Translations under genes and position numbers: made by a program
Shown here: one piece after another, positions 1 through 10,471 of the stretch
How the letters are laid out: each line of letters starts with the position of its first letter
Position numbering within the stretch: position 1 is the stretch's first letter
Assembly: GCF_023914155.1 (NCBI RefSeq)
Contig: NZ_JAMWYS010000024.1
Coordinates: 310,001 to 374,000 of the forward strand
DNA length: 64,000 nt
Origin: Solitalea agri
GTDB lineage: Bacteria > Bacteroidota > Bacteroidia > Sphingobacteriales > Sphingobacteriaceae
Direction of reading: 5' to 3'
The notes under the pieces: model-generated
Told to the model about the DNA's origin: nothing
The model's database searches: none
The model's input: only the letters and a program-made list of their open reading frames with translations

Positions 1-1297
1 AAACTTCGATATTATCGCTATTAATTAAATCAACCAAATTGGCTTTTGAACACAATTGCTTGTTGCTAATGGTTACCATATCAAGTACCATTTGAGAATT
101 TACCCCTTCAATTGGAAGTTCACGTGCCGGATAGATATCCAGTAAGTAAAGCTCATCGGCCTTACTCAGACTTGCGGCAAACTCTGGAGCAAAATCGCGG
201 GTGCGAGTAAACAAATGAGGCTGGAAAACAACTGTCATTTTCTTACCCGGGTACAATTGACGAACTGAATTTAAACAGGCATTTAGCTCTTCAGGGTGAT
301 GCGCATAGTCATCAATATAAACCAGGTTTTCTGATTTAATAATATATTCGAATCTGCGTTTTACTCCTCTGAACGAAGCAAGCGCCTTACGAATTTTATC
401 TTCTTCAATCTTTAATTCAAGCGCCACACGGACTGCAGCAACTGAGTTTTCAACGTTATGTAAACCAGGCAAACCCAGGTTCAAATCTTTGATGGTTTTA
501 TCAGCAGAAACGTAGTCGTAGTAATAGTTTCCGTTTTCAATACGTATATTCTCTGCACGTATATCGGCATTTACATTTTCAACAGCATATGAAACACCTG
601 CATGGTTAAGCGGAAGGTCTTTTTTATGAATCAACACCCCGTCTTCACTTAATTGTGATGCAAAAAGATTAAACGATTCATGCAGATGAGAAGCATCACC
701 ATAAATATCCAAATGATCCGCATCCATTGATGTTACAACTGCAATATCAGGATGAAGCGTTAAGAATGAGCGATCGAACTCATCAGCTTCCACCACCATT
801 ACATTATTTTCACCTAATAAAAGGTTAGTATTGTAATTAGAGCTGATTCCACCTAAAAAAGCCGAACAATCATAGCCCGAATGTTTTAAAACATGCGCAA
901 TGATTGTTGAAGTAGTAGTTTTACCATGAGTACCAGCTACTGCGATGCAGAAGCTACCCTGGCTGATAATTCCTAACACCTGCGAGCGCTTTTTAAGCTC
1001 ATAACCCGCACTCTTAAAGTAATTCAGAATTGGGCTGTCTTTAGGAATTGCCGGGGTATAGATGATCAGTATATCTTCAGAAACAGCGTTTTCGTTAAAT
1101 GGGGCCGTAATATTATTAACCTCATCGATATAAGTAACCGGAATACCCTCACTCACTAATTCTTTAGTCAATGGGGTTTCTGTACGGTCATAGCCAGCAA
1201 CTGTGCAACCACGGTGCTTAAACCAACGTGCAAGTCCACTCATGCCAATTCCGCCAATTCCAACCAAATAAACTTTACTAATCGACTCCAGTTTCAT
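1..1297 (-). CDS. murC: UDP-N-acetylmuramate--L-alanine ligase, partial
   Basis: MurC adds L-alanine to UDP-MurNAc with ATP, the first step of the peptidoglycan stem peptide, in the cytoplasm. The reading frame opens at the ATG at 1297 and is open to the window edge (432 codons), so about 20-30 C-terminal residues are missing. Visible are the N-terminal dinucleotide-fold glycine motif GIGGIGMSGL (about residues 13-22), the Mur-ligase P-loop AGTHGKTTT (121-129), and the DDYAHHP motif typical of MurC. It is the last dcw gene in the window; 147 bp separate it from murG, and that gap contains a period-7 repeat. ftsQ/ftsA/ftsZ would be expected further left but cannot be seen. Confidence 0.96.
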   Translation of the reverse strand, partial: MKLESISKVYLVGIGGIGMSGLARWFKHRGCTVAGYDRTETPLTKELVSEGIPVTYIDEVNNITAPFNENAVSEDILIIYTPAIPKDSPILNYFKSAGYELKKRSQVLGIISQGSFCIAVAGTHGKTTTSTIIAHVLKHSGYDCSAFLGGISSNYNTNLLLGENNVMVVEADEFDRSFLTLHPDIAVVTSMDADHLDIYGDASHLHESFNLFASQLSEDGVLIHKKDLPLNHAGVSYAVENVNADIRAENIRIENGNYYYDYVSADKTIKDLNLGLPGLHNVENSVAAVRVALELKIEEDKIRKALASFRGVKRRFEYIIKSENLVYIDDYAHHPEELNACLNSVRQLYPGKKMTVVFQPHLFTRTRDFAPEFAASLSKADELYLLDIYPARELPIEGVNSQMVLDMVTISNKQLCSKANLVDLINSDNIEV

Positions 1298-1302
1298 TCT
1301 TA

Positions 1303-1338
1303 TTTGAGATTTGAGATTTGAGAGGTCAGACTTGAGAA
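1303..1338. repeat. period-7 GAGATTT repeat between murG and murC
   Basis: Three to five consecutive heptamers of the form GAGATTT/GAGAGGT/CAGACTT/GAGAATT start just upstream of the murC ATG. The same heptamer type occurs at 37769-37807 and 42127-42205. A degenerate complementary arm (ATCTAATCTCTCCTACC) lies near 1420-1438, so the gap could fold into a weak hairpin. The function is unknown; it is not a coding sequence. Confidence 0.6.
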
Positions 1339-1444
1339 TTAATATCTCTTGATCCAACGAAAACTCATTTCTTTATTTTTCTAACCTGAGATTTAGATCC
1401 GGAATTTTGCATAATTCTCTTATCTAATCTCTCCTACCTTGTAT

Positions 1445-2551
1445 CTACTTAACTAATTTTAATATCTCTTTTGCTATTACATCAGCTGAGTTTTTCAAGC
1501 CTAATGCCGCTATATTTTGCGATAGTTTTGCTTTCTTCTCCTCATTGCCAATTAAACGCAATGCAACAGGAACCAATTCAGTTTTTGCAACATCATCTTT
1601 AACCAGTATAGCTGCTTGTTTATTAACCAAAGCCATCGCATTTTTTGTTTGATGATCTTCCGCCACATTTGGAGAAGGCACCAATACTGCCGGCTTTTTT
1701 ACCAGACATAGCTCTGAAATGGTACTTGCCCCGGCTCTTGCAACAATAACATCTGCCAAAGCATAAGCAAGGTCAACTCTAGAAACAAATTCCATCAGTT
1801 TTACATTTGGAAATTCAGCCTCATTAAATTGCTGCTTCAGCGTATTGTAATAAAACTTGCCACATTGCCAGATCAATTGAATTTCCTGATCTCTGAATGA
1901 CTCCAGGTGATTCAGAATACTTTCATTCAACGTGCGGGCACCTAAGCTTCCACCCGTTAAAAAAATTGTTTTCTTATTAGCTGAAAGTCCGAAGAAAGCA
2001 GTTGCCTCTTCTTTCTTACCATCAATTTCCAATATATCCTGACGAACAGGATTCCCGGTCAACATTAATTTTTCAGCCGGAAAGAACTGCTCCATCCCAT
2101 CATAGGCCACGCAAATCTTAGAGGCGTTTTTAGCCAATAACTTATTGGTAATCCCTGGGTACGAATTCTGTTCTTGCAGAACTGTCGGAACCCCCTTTTT
2201 ACTTGCGGCATATAACAATGGACCTGATGCGTATCCGCCAACCCCAACTGCTACATCCGGCTTAAACTCTTTAACAATTCCGAATGACTTTGTTAATGAC
2301 TTAATCAATCGAACAGGAAACATCAGATTATCCACAGTAAGCTTACGCTGCAATCCGCGGATATCAAGTCCAATAATTTTGTAACCTGCAGCCGGCACCC
2401 TATCCATTTCAATCTTGCCCAAAGCACCCACAAATAGTATCTCAATCGTAGGATCGATTCGCTTCAAGGCATCAGCAATAGCTAACGCCGGAAACAAATG
2501 ACCACCGGTTCCCCCACCACTTATTACTATTTTATATTGTTTATTACTCAT
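1445..2551 (-). CDS. murG: UDP-GlcNAc:lipid I N-acetylglucosaminyltransferase MurG
   Basis: MurG transfers GlcNAc from UDP-GlcNAc to lipid I to form lipid II on the inner face of the cytoplasmic membrane. The 368-residue product has the usual family length. The N-terminal glycine loop GGGTGGH is at residues 12-18, the GGSLGA turn opens the C-terminal Rossmann half near residue 200, and the donor-binding segment RAGASTISEL follows near 272. It starts at ATG 2551, 66 bp after ftsW, and is read in the same direction as the other dcw genes. Assignment is secure from motifs and gene order. Confidence 0.97.
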   Translation of the reverse strand: MSNKQYKIVISGGGTGGHLFPALAIADALKRIDPTIEILFVGALGKIEMDRVPAAGYKIIGLDIRGLQRKLTVDNLMFPVRLIKSLTKSFGIVKEFKPDVAVGVGGYASGPLLYAASKKGVPTVLQEQNSYPGITNKLLAKNASKICVAYDGMEQFFPAEKLMLTGNPVRQDILEIDGKKEEATAFFGLSANKKTIFLTGGSLGARTLNESILNHLESFRDQEIQLIWQCGKFYYNTLKQQFNEAEFPNVKLMEFVSRVDLAYALADVIVARAGASTISELCLVKKPAVLVPSPNVAEDHQTKNAMALVNKQAAILVKDDVAKTELVPVALRLIGNEEKKAKLSQNIAALGLKNSADVIAKEILKLVK

Positions 2552-2617
2552 TCTATAATGTTTAGCTTTCAGCTGTTAAACTTTTAGCCTATGTATTTCA
2601 CAAATAATCAATTCAAA

Positions 2618-3763
2618 TCAGACAGTCGCGGCTGTTGTTGACTCTTTCTTTTCTGCTTCCTCCAAATCGCGACTGATACTCAAAATAATTCCAAAAGCGG
2701 CACTTGTGAACAAAATAGATGTTCCACCCATACTTACCAGCGGAAGTGCAACCCCAGTAACCGGGAATAAATTAGTGGCTACAGCCATATTAGCAAAGGC
2801 CTGAATAACAAGACTAAAACTTAAAGCGGCCGCCAGCAAAGCCCCAAATGCCTTGGGACTTCGAGAAACTATCTTAACACATCGGTACAAAAAGACAAGG
2901 TACAAGGCCAAAATTATCAACCCTCCCATCATACCGTATTCTTCAATAATTATTGCATAAACAAAATCGGCATAGGGAGAAGGAAGAAAGTTTCGCTGTG
3001 TACTATTACCTGGCCCCTTGCCCAATAATCCACCTGTTGCAATGGCAATTTTGGCTTGATCACTCTGATAATTCTTATCAGAATGCACCATTTCGGGATG
3101 CAGGAAAGCCTCAACACGAGCTTTATAAACTCCACGACGAGGACCAAAGAAAACCACAAAAGCCACCAAGATAGCTCCCGCTATACCAACCATTGCCATT
3201 TGAGTAAAACTCACCCGACCAATTAATAGTAACAGCATGCTGGTGCCGAAAATCATTAAAGCCGTAGAAAGATTGGCTGGAGCGATTAAACCACACACAC
3301 CAATAACTGCAATAAAAATTGGAAGGAACCCTTCTTTAAAATCTTTGATCTTTTCTTGTCGTTTGGTAATTGAACGAGCCAAATACATGAACAAGGCCAG
3401 TTTGGCCAAATCGGAAGACTGAAATGTTTGGTTAATAATTGGCAAAGTCACCCAACGGCTAGCATTATTAATACTGCTACCAAAAAACAAGGTATAAAGT
3501 AGCAAAGGAATAGATAGCCAAAGAAGTAATTGAGCAATACGAGAATAGTAACGATGATCAAGCAAATGAGCGAAATACATGATGGCCAAACCGGCAACAA
3601 TCATGGTTCCGTGCTTAATCAAAAAATGAAAGGGATTAACATCACTCTTGTAAGCCAATGTGCCAGTTGAACTGTACACGGCCAAGACCGATATCATCGA
3701 TAAAGCAAACACCACCAGCCAAATCCACTTGTCGCCCCGCGTTTGTTGTAAAATCCAGTTCAT
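2618..3763 (-). CDS. ftsW: FtsW, SEDS-family lipid II polymerase of the divisome
   Basis: FtsW polymerises lipid II into glycan strands at the division septum together with its class B PBP partner. The 381-residue protein is almost entirely hydrophobic and contains the SEDS signature near the C-terminus (PVTGVALPLVSMGGTS), plus the RWVTLP and GGLLGKGPG segments of the extracytoplasmic loops. Its place between murD and murG supports ftsW rather than rodA. A 125-bp gap separates it from murD upstream. Confidence 0.95.
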   Translation of the reverse strand: MNWILQQTRGDKWIWLVVFALSMISVLAVYSSTGTLAYKSDVNPFHFLIKHGTMIVAGLAIMYFAHLLDHRYYSRIAQLLLWLSIPLLLYTLFFGSSINNASRWVTLPIINQTFQSSDLAKLALFMYLARSITKRQEKIKDFKEGFLPIFIAVIGVCGLIAPANLSTALMIFGTSMLLLLIGRVSFTQMAMVGIAGAILVAFVVFFGPRRGVYKARVEAFLHPEMVHSDKNYQSDQAKIAIATGGLLGKGPGNSTQRNFLPSPYADFVYAIIIEEYGMMGGLIILALYLVFLYRCVKIVSRSPKAFGALLAAALSFSLVIQAFANMAVATNLFPVTGVALPLVSMGGTSILFTSAAFGIILSISRDLEEAEKKESTTAATV

Positions 3764-3888
3764 GTAACCCTGTTCTCGTTAATTATTTTTTAAAACAGGC
3801 TCGGTTTAATGTTGAGCCTTAAAATCTTAAATTATATCGTTGTTTATGAATAAAATCTATCAACATTTCCACATTGAGAGCGGAGGTT

Positions 3889-5232
3889 TTAGAGTTCTTT
3901 CACCGCAGCTTTAAACTGATCACCACGATCTTCGTAGCTTTTGAACAAATCGAAACTTGCACAAGCTGGAGAAAGTAAAACTGTTTCGCCTTTAGCAGCC
4001 AAGTGATATGCTACATTTACCGCTTCTTTAGCAGAAGCTGTATTCACAATAATTTCTACTTTATCATCAAAAGCTTCGTGAATCTTTTTGTTGTCCTTTC
4101 CAAGGCATACTATAGCTTTCACTTTATCTTTTACAAGATCGAAAAGCATAGAATAATCGTTTCCTTTATCAACACCACCAGCAATCCATACTACTTTTGT
4201 GTTCATGCTTTCGAGCGCAAACCAAACCGAATTAACATTAGTGGCCTTTGAATCATTGATGAATTCAATGCTTTGGATTTTAGCAACGTGCTCTAAACGG
4301 TGCGGAACATTTTGAAAATCACCCAAACTCTCGCGCAGGCTTTCGCTTCGGATTTCGAGTAATTTCGCAGCAATTCCTGCCGCCATAGAGTTGCTCACAT
4401 TGTGCCTACCCTGCAATGCTAATTCTGAGATGTTCATGCTAAATTGTTTTTTATCGGTTTGAATATTAATAGTGTCTTTTGTTGTATATGCGCCTTCATC
4501 CACTTGTTGGTTGAGTGAGAATGGAAATAATCGGGCTGTAAATGTGCGTTCAGCCATTACTTTCATTGTTTCCTCATCATCCAGACAGTAGATTAGAGCA
4601 TCAGTAGTTGTTTGATTTTGAGTGATGCGGAATTTTGAATCAACATAATTCTGCATTTTATAATCGTATCGATCTAAATGGTCAGGAGTTATATTCAGAA
4701 GAATCGCTATATCTGCCCTGAACTCATACATGTTATCAAGCTGAAAACTGCTTAGTTCCAAGACATAATGATCAAAGTTTTCTTCGGCAACCTGGCGTGC
4801 AAAACTTTGTCCCACGTTACCTGCTAAACCCACATTTAAACCAGCTTTTTTCAAAATATGATACATAAGCATGGTTGTGGTTGTTTTACCATTACTTCCG
4901 GTAATACATACAGTTTTAGCATTGGTATATCTCCCTGCAAATTCAATCTCCGAGATGATCTTAATCCCCTTTTCTAGAATCTTTTTGATAATCGGAGCTT
5001 TGTCAGGTATACCCGGACTTTTAATTATTTCATCGGCCGAAAGTATTTCCTCCTCTGTATGCTGTAATTCTTCAAATCGAACACCACGAGCTGTAAGCTG
5101 ATCTTTGTATTTATCAGCAATAGCGCCAAAGTCGGATACAAAGACATCAAAACCCTGTTTCAGCGCTAATACAGCACTGCCTACTCCGCTTTCGCCGGCA
5201 CCAAGAATAACTATTTTCTTTTGCGAGGCCAT
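3889..5232 (-). CDS. murD: UDP-N-acetylmuramoylalanine--D-glutamate ligase
   Basis: MurD adds D-glutamate to UDP-MurNAc-L-Ala with ATP in the cytoplasm. The 447-residue product has an N-terminal nucleotide-fold motif GAGESGVGSA (residues 11-20), the central ATPase P-loop GSNGKTTTT (112-120), and the C-terminal segment LSPACASFDLFKSYEDRG characteristic of MurD. The start codon lies 2 bp downstream of the mraY stop, so the two are almost certainly co-transcribed and translationally coupled. Confidence 0.97.
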   Translation of the reverse strand: MASQKKIVILGAGESGVGSAVLALKQGFDVFVSDFGAIADKYKDQLTARGVRFEELQHTEEEILSADEIIKSPGIPDKAPIIKKILEKGIKIISEIEFAGRYTNAKTVCITGSNGKTTTTMLMYHILKKAGLNVGLAGNVGQSFARQVAEENFDHYVLELSSFQLDNMYEFRADIAILLNITPDHLDRYDYKMQNYVDSKFRITQNQTTTDALIYCLDDEETMKVMAERTFTARLFPFSLNQQVDEGAYTTKDTINIQTDKKQFSMNISELALQGRHNVSNSMAAGIAAKLLEIRSESLRESLGDFQNVPHRLEHVAKIQSIEFINDSKATNVNSVWFALESMNTKVVWIAGGVDKGNDYSMLFDLVKDKVKAIVCLGKDNKKIHEAFDDKVEIIVNTASAKEAVNVAYHLAAKGETVLLSPACASFDLFKSYEDRGDQFKAAVKEL

Positions 5233-5234
5233 GA

Positions 5235-6479
5235 CTAACGGAGTTTTAGGGTTACAATAGAAATAATAGCCAGGATGATTCCGATGATCCAGAACCGGGT
5301 TACGATCTTCGATTCATGATAACCTTTTTTCTGAAAATGGTGATGTAATGGCGACATTAAAAATATACGTCGTCCTTCGCCAAATTTCTTCTTTGTGTAT
5401 TTGAAATAAGAAACCTGCATGATCACAGAAAGGTTCTCAACGAGGAAAATACCGCATAAAACAGGGATCAATAACTCTTTGCGAATGATAATGGCAAATG
5501 TGGCAATGATACCTCCCAATGCAAGACTTCCAGTATCGCCCATAAATACCTGAGCTGGAAAAGCATTGTACCACAAAAATCCAATACATGAACCAATAAA
5601 TGCACCAGCAAATACCATCAACTCTCCTGAATCAGGGATGTACATAATATTCAGGTAATCGGCAAAAATTAAGTTACCCGACAAATAAGCGAGAATTCCT
5701 AATGCGACTCCAATAATCGCAGAAGTTCCTGTGGCCAACCCGTCAATACCATCGGTAATATTAGCACCATTTGAAACCGCAGTAATAATGATAATAACTG
5801 CCAGAATGAAAATTATCGGCGTGTACTTTTCATAGTTTGGCAGAAACTTAAGCACCTTACCATAGTCGAATTCATTATTTTTATAAAAAGGAACATTGGT
5901 TTTAGTCGACTTCATATCAGGGCCAAAGTGACTCGAACTGATGGCCTTTGCATCATAACTTTTTACCTGTGTTGCCTGAATCTGATGAGCTGGCAATTTT
6001 TCACGAATAACCACATCCTTGTGATAATACATCACTATTCCAACAATCAACCCGATAATTACCTGCCCTAAAATTTTGAAACGACCGGCTAAGCCTTCTT
6101 TATCTTTTTTAAATACTTTGATATAGTCATCCAGAAAACCTATTCCTCCCATCCAAACAGTAGTAATGATCATCAGGATCACGTAAACATTATTCAGTTT
6201 GGCGAATAATAAAGTTGGAATAAGTATACCACCTAAGATGATCAGACCTCCCATTGTTGGGGTGCCTTGTTTTTCTTTTTGTCCGGCTAAACCCAAGTCA
6301 CGAACTGTTTCACCAACCTGCAATCTTAACAACAGATTGATCAGTCGACGTCCATAAACTGTGGTAAAAATTAAAGAAACAATTACCGACATAGCCGTAC
6401 GGAACGAAATGTATTGAAACACTCCTGCTCCCGGGAAATCATATTGTTTATCAAGCCAAGTGAACAAATAATATAGCAT
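5235..6479 (-). CDS. mraY: Phospho-N-acetylmuramoyl-pentapeptide transferase MraY
   Basis: MraY transfers phospho-MurNAc-pentapeptide from UDP to undecaprenyl phosphate, making lipid I in the inner membrane. At 414 residues it is about 50 longer than the E. coli enzyme. The extra length is a hydrophilic insert (about residues 155-220) between membrane segments. Conserved aspartate motifs are present: [22 protein letters not shown] and [11 protein letters not shown], followed by the HHHFQKKG histidine motif. It starts 33 bp after murE. Confidence 0.97.
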   Translation of the reverse strand: MLYYLFTWLDKQYDFPGAGVFQYISFRTAMSVIVSLIFTTVYGRRLINLLLRLQVGETVRDLGLAGQKEKQGTPTMGGLIILGGILIPTLLFAKLNNVYVILMIITTVWMGGIGFLDDYIKVFKKDKEGLAGRFKILGQVIIGLIVGIVMYYHKDVVIREKLPAHQIQATQVKSYDAKAISSSHFGPDMKSTKTNVPFYKNNEFDYGKVLKFLPNYEKYTPIIFILAVIIIITAVSNGANITDGIDGLATGTSAIIGVALGILAYLSGNLIFADYLNIMYIPDSGELMVFAGAFIGSCIGFLWYNAFPAQVFMGDTGSLALGGIIATFAIIIRKELLIPVLCGIFLVENLSVIMQVSYFKYTKKKFGEGRRIFLMSPLHHHFQKKGYHESKIVTRFWIIGIILAIISIVTLKLR

Positions 6480-6512
6480 AGTTCAGTTAGTTTATCGCTT
6501 AGTTTAATTGTA

Positions 6513-7976
6513 TTAGTTTGTCAGATTCCTAAATTGAATCAGTATTTCTTCTTTATCATCAAAATGATGTTTTACACCATTAATTTCCTGGTATTTTTCG
6601 TGACCCTTGCCGGCCAATAAAATAATATCGCCAGGTTGAGCAAGCATGCAAGCCGTTTTAATGGCTTCTCTTCTATCTGAAATTGAAACTGTAGATCCTT
6701 TTTTCGTAATTGGAACTCCTGCTTCCATTTCTTTAATGATTACCTGAGGATCTTCAGTGCGAGGATTATCAGAAGTGAGGATAACCTTATCGCTTAAGTC
6801 GCAAGCTACTTTTGCCATTTCCGGGCGCTTGGTTTTATCGCGATCTCCCCCACACCCAATTACCGTAATGATCTTTTCTGAAGGGCGACGAATTTCGCGA
6901 ATGGTTTCCAGCACATTTTCAACCGCATCAGGAGTGTGTGCATAGTCAACAATGCCAACTACTTTATTCGGTGCTACTATATAATCAAAACGACCTTCCG
7001 CTCCGGTCAGATTGCTCAATACACTTAATACCTCTTGCTTGTCCTGTCCTAATAAAATAGCTGAAGCATACACTGCCAATAAATTATAGGCATTGAACTT
7101 ACCCACCATTTTAAACCAGGCCTCTACCCCGTCAATGTGTAAAAGCATACCAGTAAAATGATCCTCTAATAGTTTGGCTCTGAAATCGGCCATACTTTGT
7201 AAACTGTACGTTTTTTTTGTAGCCTTTGTATTTTGAAGCATGACCATTCCACGTTTATCATCCACATTACTTAGTGCAAAAGCACCTGAAGGCAAATGAT
7301 CGAAGAATGTTTTTTTAACCTTTAAGTATTCGTCAAAAGTTTTATGAAAATCGAGATGATCGTGAGTGATATTGGTGAACATTCCACCAGCAAACGCCAA
7401 ACCTTCAATACGTTTTTGAGCAATAGCGTGGGAGCTAACTTCCATAAACACATACTCACAACCATAGTCAACCATCTGAGCCAATAGTCCGTTTAAAGCA
7501 ATGGCATCAGGAGTCGTATGTGTTGAAGGGATTATCTTGTCTTCAATTTGGTTTTGAACCGTTGAAAGCAATCCGCATTTATAACCCAGGCCTCTGAAAA
7601 GGTTAAATAATAAGGTAGCACAAGTGGTTTTGCCATTAGTACCGGTTACTCCTACCAATTTCAACCTTGAAGATGGCTGATTATAGAATGATGTTCCTAA
7701 CCAACCCAGTGCTGCATGGCTGTCATTAACTTTAATGTAGGTTACATTAGGCAGAATAACCTCCGGAAACTCTTCGCATAAAATCGAAGTTGCTCCCTTT
7801 TCTATCGACTGCTGAATAAATTTATGTCCATCAACTGCGGTACCTTTAACAGCAACAAACAAATAATCTTTACCTACAGCTCTTGAATCAAAAGTTATGG
7901 AAGCCACTGGTATTTCCAATGCTCCTTTAACGTCAAGTACTGTAATGTTTCCTAAAATATTGCTTAACTGTTTCAT
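6513..7976 (-). CDS. murE: UDP-MurNAc-tripeptide synthetase MurE (meso-DAP type)
   Basis: MurE adds the third stem-peptide residue to UDP-MurNAc-L-Ala-D-Glu. The 487-residue protein shows the P-loop GTNGKTT (112-118), the Mur-ligase HDHLDFH motif, and the sequence SDNPRTEDP near residue 405. The DNPR tetrad is the known signature of enzymes that select meso-diaminopimelate, so the peptidoglycan is inferred to be of the DAP type. Only 3 bp separate it from the PBP gene upstream. No murF follows, so the D-Ala-D-Ala adding enzyme must be encoded elsewhere. Confidence 0.97.
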   Translation of the reverse strand: MKQLSNILGNITVLDVKGALEIPVASITFDSRAVGKDYLFVAVKGTAVDGHKFIQQSIEKGATSILCEEFPEVILPNVTYIKVNDSHAALGWLGTSFYNQPSSRLKLVGVTGTNGKTTCATLLFNLFRGLGYKCGLLSTVQNQIEDKIIPSTHTTPDAIALNGLLAQMVDYGCEYVFMEVSSHAIAQKRIEGLAFAGGMFTNITHDHLDFHKTFDEYLKVKKTFFDHLPSGAFALSNVDDKRGMVMLQNTKATKKTYSLQSMADFRAKLLEDHFTGMLLHIDGVEAWFKMVGKFNAYNLLAVYASAILLGQDKQEVLSVLSNLTGAEGRFDYIVAPNKVVGIVDYAHTPDAVENVLETIREIRRPSEKIITVIGCGGDRDKTKRPEMAKVACDLSDKVILTSDNPRTEDPQVIIKEMEAGVPITKKGSTVSISDRREAIKTACMLAQPGDIILLAGKGHEKYQEINGVKHHFDDKEEILIQFRNLTN

Positions 7977-7979
7977 AAG

Positions 7980-10079
7980 TTACCTTAGTTCTAACCCTAT
8001 TGTTCTACCCTTAACTATTGGTGAGCCTGCGGTCATCGATTGCCCTACAACCTTACCACATCCTCTTGCAACCGTCCTTAATCCTGCATTTTCTAAAATG
8101 TAAATCGCATCCTTAAGACCCATACCTACAACATTCGGAACGGCTTTATCAGCCACATTTCGTTCATTCATTTCTACCGAATTATCATGCTGGGCAGTTT
8201 GAACCCAATTCCCTTTCGTGTTCTCACTATAAGACACTTTAAGTTTATTGTAGATATATTCTGTTTCTGTTCTGTAACCGACTTTTGCCAAAGGCACTTC
8301 CTTATCATTTAAAACATATTGTTTTTCAACTCCAGGATGAATCTCTAATTGAGTAGCATAAACTTTATCGGCTACCTCCTTAAACACTGGAGCAGCAACA
8401 GCGCCTCCGTAGTACAACTGATTGGTTGGCTCGTTTATCACCACTATCATTGAGTACTTAGGATTATTCGCCGGAAAATATCCGCAGAAGGAAGCCTGAT
8501 AACGCTTCACTTTATACCCTTTAGTTCCGTCAGCGATTTGAGCGGTTCCGGTTTTGCCTGCAATCGGGAACACCGAAGTATTTAATGCCTTACCTGAACC
8601 ATTTTGCACAACCGCTTCCAATAATTCATGGGCCTTTTGGATAGTTGATTCTGAAGCTATTCTTTCAACCAAAACCTTGGTATCAAATTTTTCAATGGTT
8701 TTACCCAGATATTTAATTTCTTTAACAAACTTAGGTGCCACCATGGTACCATTGTTTGCAACCGCATTGTATAATGTAAGCGTTTGAAGTGGTGTAATGG
8801 TTTGTTCATAACCAATTGAAAGCCATGGAAGCGTTGTTCCAGACCAACCTTTATCGCCAGGATGTTTAAACATCGGACGGGCTTCTCCAGGTATCTGAAT
8901 GCCCATTTTTCGACCTAAACCCAATCGCTCCAACCCTTCAACAAACTTCTCCGGATGATTTTTATAAGCCCTGGTAATGGCCAAAGAGGTGCCAACGTTT
9001 GATGATTGCTCAAAAACATTCTTCATGGTAACTCGCTTATCCTTAATCAAGTGCGAATCTTTCATGATCCTGTTACGGTATACACAATAGCCTTTGCTTA
9101 CATCAATAGTATCATCCAAACTAAATTTGTTGTCTTCAAGCGCTACAAGGAATGATGCCAATTTGAATGTAGAACCTGGTTCAGTTGCTGATCCAACAGC
9201 CACATTATATTTTTCTTCATACTGCTCAGGAGCAACTCGCTGTAAGTTGGCAATTGCTCTAATTTCTCCTGTTGCCACCTCCATTAAAATCACCGTACCG
9301 CTTGAGGCGTTTTGTGCAATCAACTGCTTTTGAAGTGCATTTTGGGCAACGTCCTGAATGTTGACGTTTAAAGTTGAGATAATATCGCTACCATCAACCG
9401 GAGCAATTTCAACATCATCGTTCACTGGCATCCAAACTCCACCCGCAATGCGTTGCATTAATCGTTTACCTGTTTTACCGGCTATGTATTCATTATAGGC
9501 ACCTTCCAATCCTACCGGTTTTTGTTTATCAACATAATAACCGATGGTTCTTGAGGCTAATAATTTGAAAGGAAGTATCCGTTTATTTTTTTGAAGAACA
9601 ATTAAACCACCCTTATATCGTCCCATGTTAAAAATTGGGAACGTTTTTAACGCTTTTAATTGATTGTAATCTACCTTACGCTGTACTAAAAAATACCGTT
9701 GACCTTCTGAACGGGCCATTTTTAATGCTCTGATGTACTCATCTTTAGATTTATCCAGAAATAAATTGGAAAGGCGGGAACTTAATGAATCTATTTTCTC
9801 TTTAAATATCTCATCCGTAATCGGATCGGCGTTAACATCCATACGAACCTCGTATTCCGGCATTGAAGTAGCAATCAGGCTACCGTCTTCTGAATAAATA
9901 CTACCGCGTACAGCCTCAACATTTACAAATTTAGTACTCAGGCTATCGGCCATTTTCGACCATTTTTCGCCTTGCACAAATTGTAGTTGCCAAATCCTGA
10001 AAATAATAGCAAAAGCGAAAATAAACAGGACAGCATACGCGATGTAAACACGGAGTAATATGTCAGTTTTAATTTTCAT
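7980..10079 (-). CDS. ftsI: Class B penicillin-binding protein (FtsI/PBP3) with C-terminal PASTA domain
   Basis: This is the septal D,D-transpeptidase that cross-links peptidoglycan at division. The 699-residue product has one N-terminal membrane anchor (about residues 10-30), a dimerisation/pedestal region, and the transpeptidase domain with STFK (303-306, catalytic serine), SSN (359-361) and KTGT (509-512). A single PASTA domain (about 640-699) closes the protein; E. coli FtsI lacks this, but many Bacteroidota homologues have it. The start overlaps the 3' end of the ftsL-like gene by 11 bp, which suggests translational coupling. Confidence 0.95.
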   Translation of the reverse strand: MKIKTDILLRVYIAYAVLFIFAFAIIFRIWQLQFVQGEKWSKMADSLSTKFVNVEAVRGSIYSEDGSLIATSMPEYEVRMDVNADPITDEIFKEKIDSLSSRLSNLFLDKSKDEYIRALKMARSEGQRYFLVQRKVDYNQLKALKTFPIFNMGRYKGGLIVLQKNKRILPFKLLASRTIGYYVDKQKPVGLEGAYNEYIAGKTGKRLMQRIAGGVWMPVNDDVEIAPVDGSDIISTLNVNIQDVAQNALQKQLIAQNASSGTVILMEVATGEIRAIANLQRVAPEQYEEKYNVAVGSATEPGSTFKLASFLVALEDNKFSLDDTIDVSKGYCVYRNRIMKDSHLIKDKRVTMKNVFEQSSNVGTSLAITRAYKNHPEKFVEGLERLGLGRKMGIQIPGEARPMFKHPGDKGWSGTTLPWLSIGYEQTITPLQTLTLYNAVANNGTMVAPKFVKEIKYLGKTIEKFDTKVLVERIASESTIQKAHELLEAVVQNGSGKALNTSVFPIAGKTGTAQIADGTKGYKVKRYQASFCGYFPANNPKYSMIVVINEPTNQLYYGGAVAAPVFKEVADKVYATQLEIHPGVEKQYVLNDKEVPLAKVGYRTETEYIYNKLKVSYSENTKGNWVQTAQHDNSVEMNERNVADKAVPNVVGMGLKDAIYILENAGLRTVARGCGKVVGQSMTAGSPIVKGRTIGLELR

Positions 10080-10470
10080 TCTCTTGAATCACTATTTTTT
10101 TAGGTGGTTCTATCGACTCTTTTAATCCAATTTTTTCGGCTCGTGCCGCAACTTCCGTCTGCTTGCTCAAAAACATTAATTCGGCTTTGGTAGTCATGTA
10201 TTCCCACCTTAGCTCTTTAAGGTCTTTATTGGCTTTATCAATTTCACGGATATTCCGCTCAGCAAAATGACGATTAGTGATGTAAGCCATCGCTATTCCT
10301 CCCAAAAACACAAAATACGGCAGCCAAGAAATGGCTGTTTTCTCAGTGATGAAATCACCTTTCAGCAATAACGTAAAGAAATTGCGTGGCAAAGCTTTTG
10401 GCTCTTTCGGCACTTCCTTAAGCTTTGGCTCAAGATCGTCTCTCAGTGTATTTTGCATTCTTTCACTCAT
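10069..10470 (-). CDS. FtsL-like cell-division protein
   Basis: This is a small bitopic protein of 133 residues: a basic cytoplasmic N-terminus, one membrane span (about residues 44-65) and a short periplasmic stretch rich in charged residues that probably forms a coiled coil (about 70-115). Size, topology and position between rsmH and the septal PBP gene match the FtsL slot, and Bacteroidota carry a divergent FtsL-like family here. Sequence identity to E. coli FtsL is not evident by eye, so the role in the FtsQLB complex is inferred from context. It starts 1 bp after the rsmH stop. Confidence 0.82.
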   Translation of the reverse strand: MSERMQNTLRDDLEPKLKEVPKEPKALPRNFFTLLLKGDFITEKTAISWLPYFVFLGGIAMAYITNRHFAERNIREIDKANKDLKELRWEYMTTKAELMFLSKQTEVAARAEKIGLKESIEPPKKIVIQENEN

Positions 10471-10471
10471 C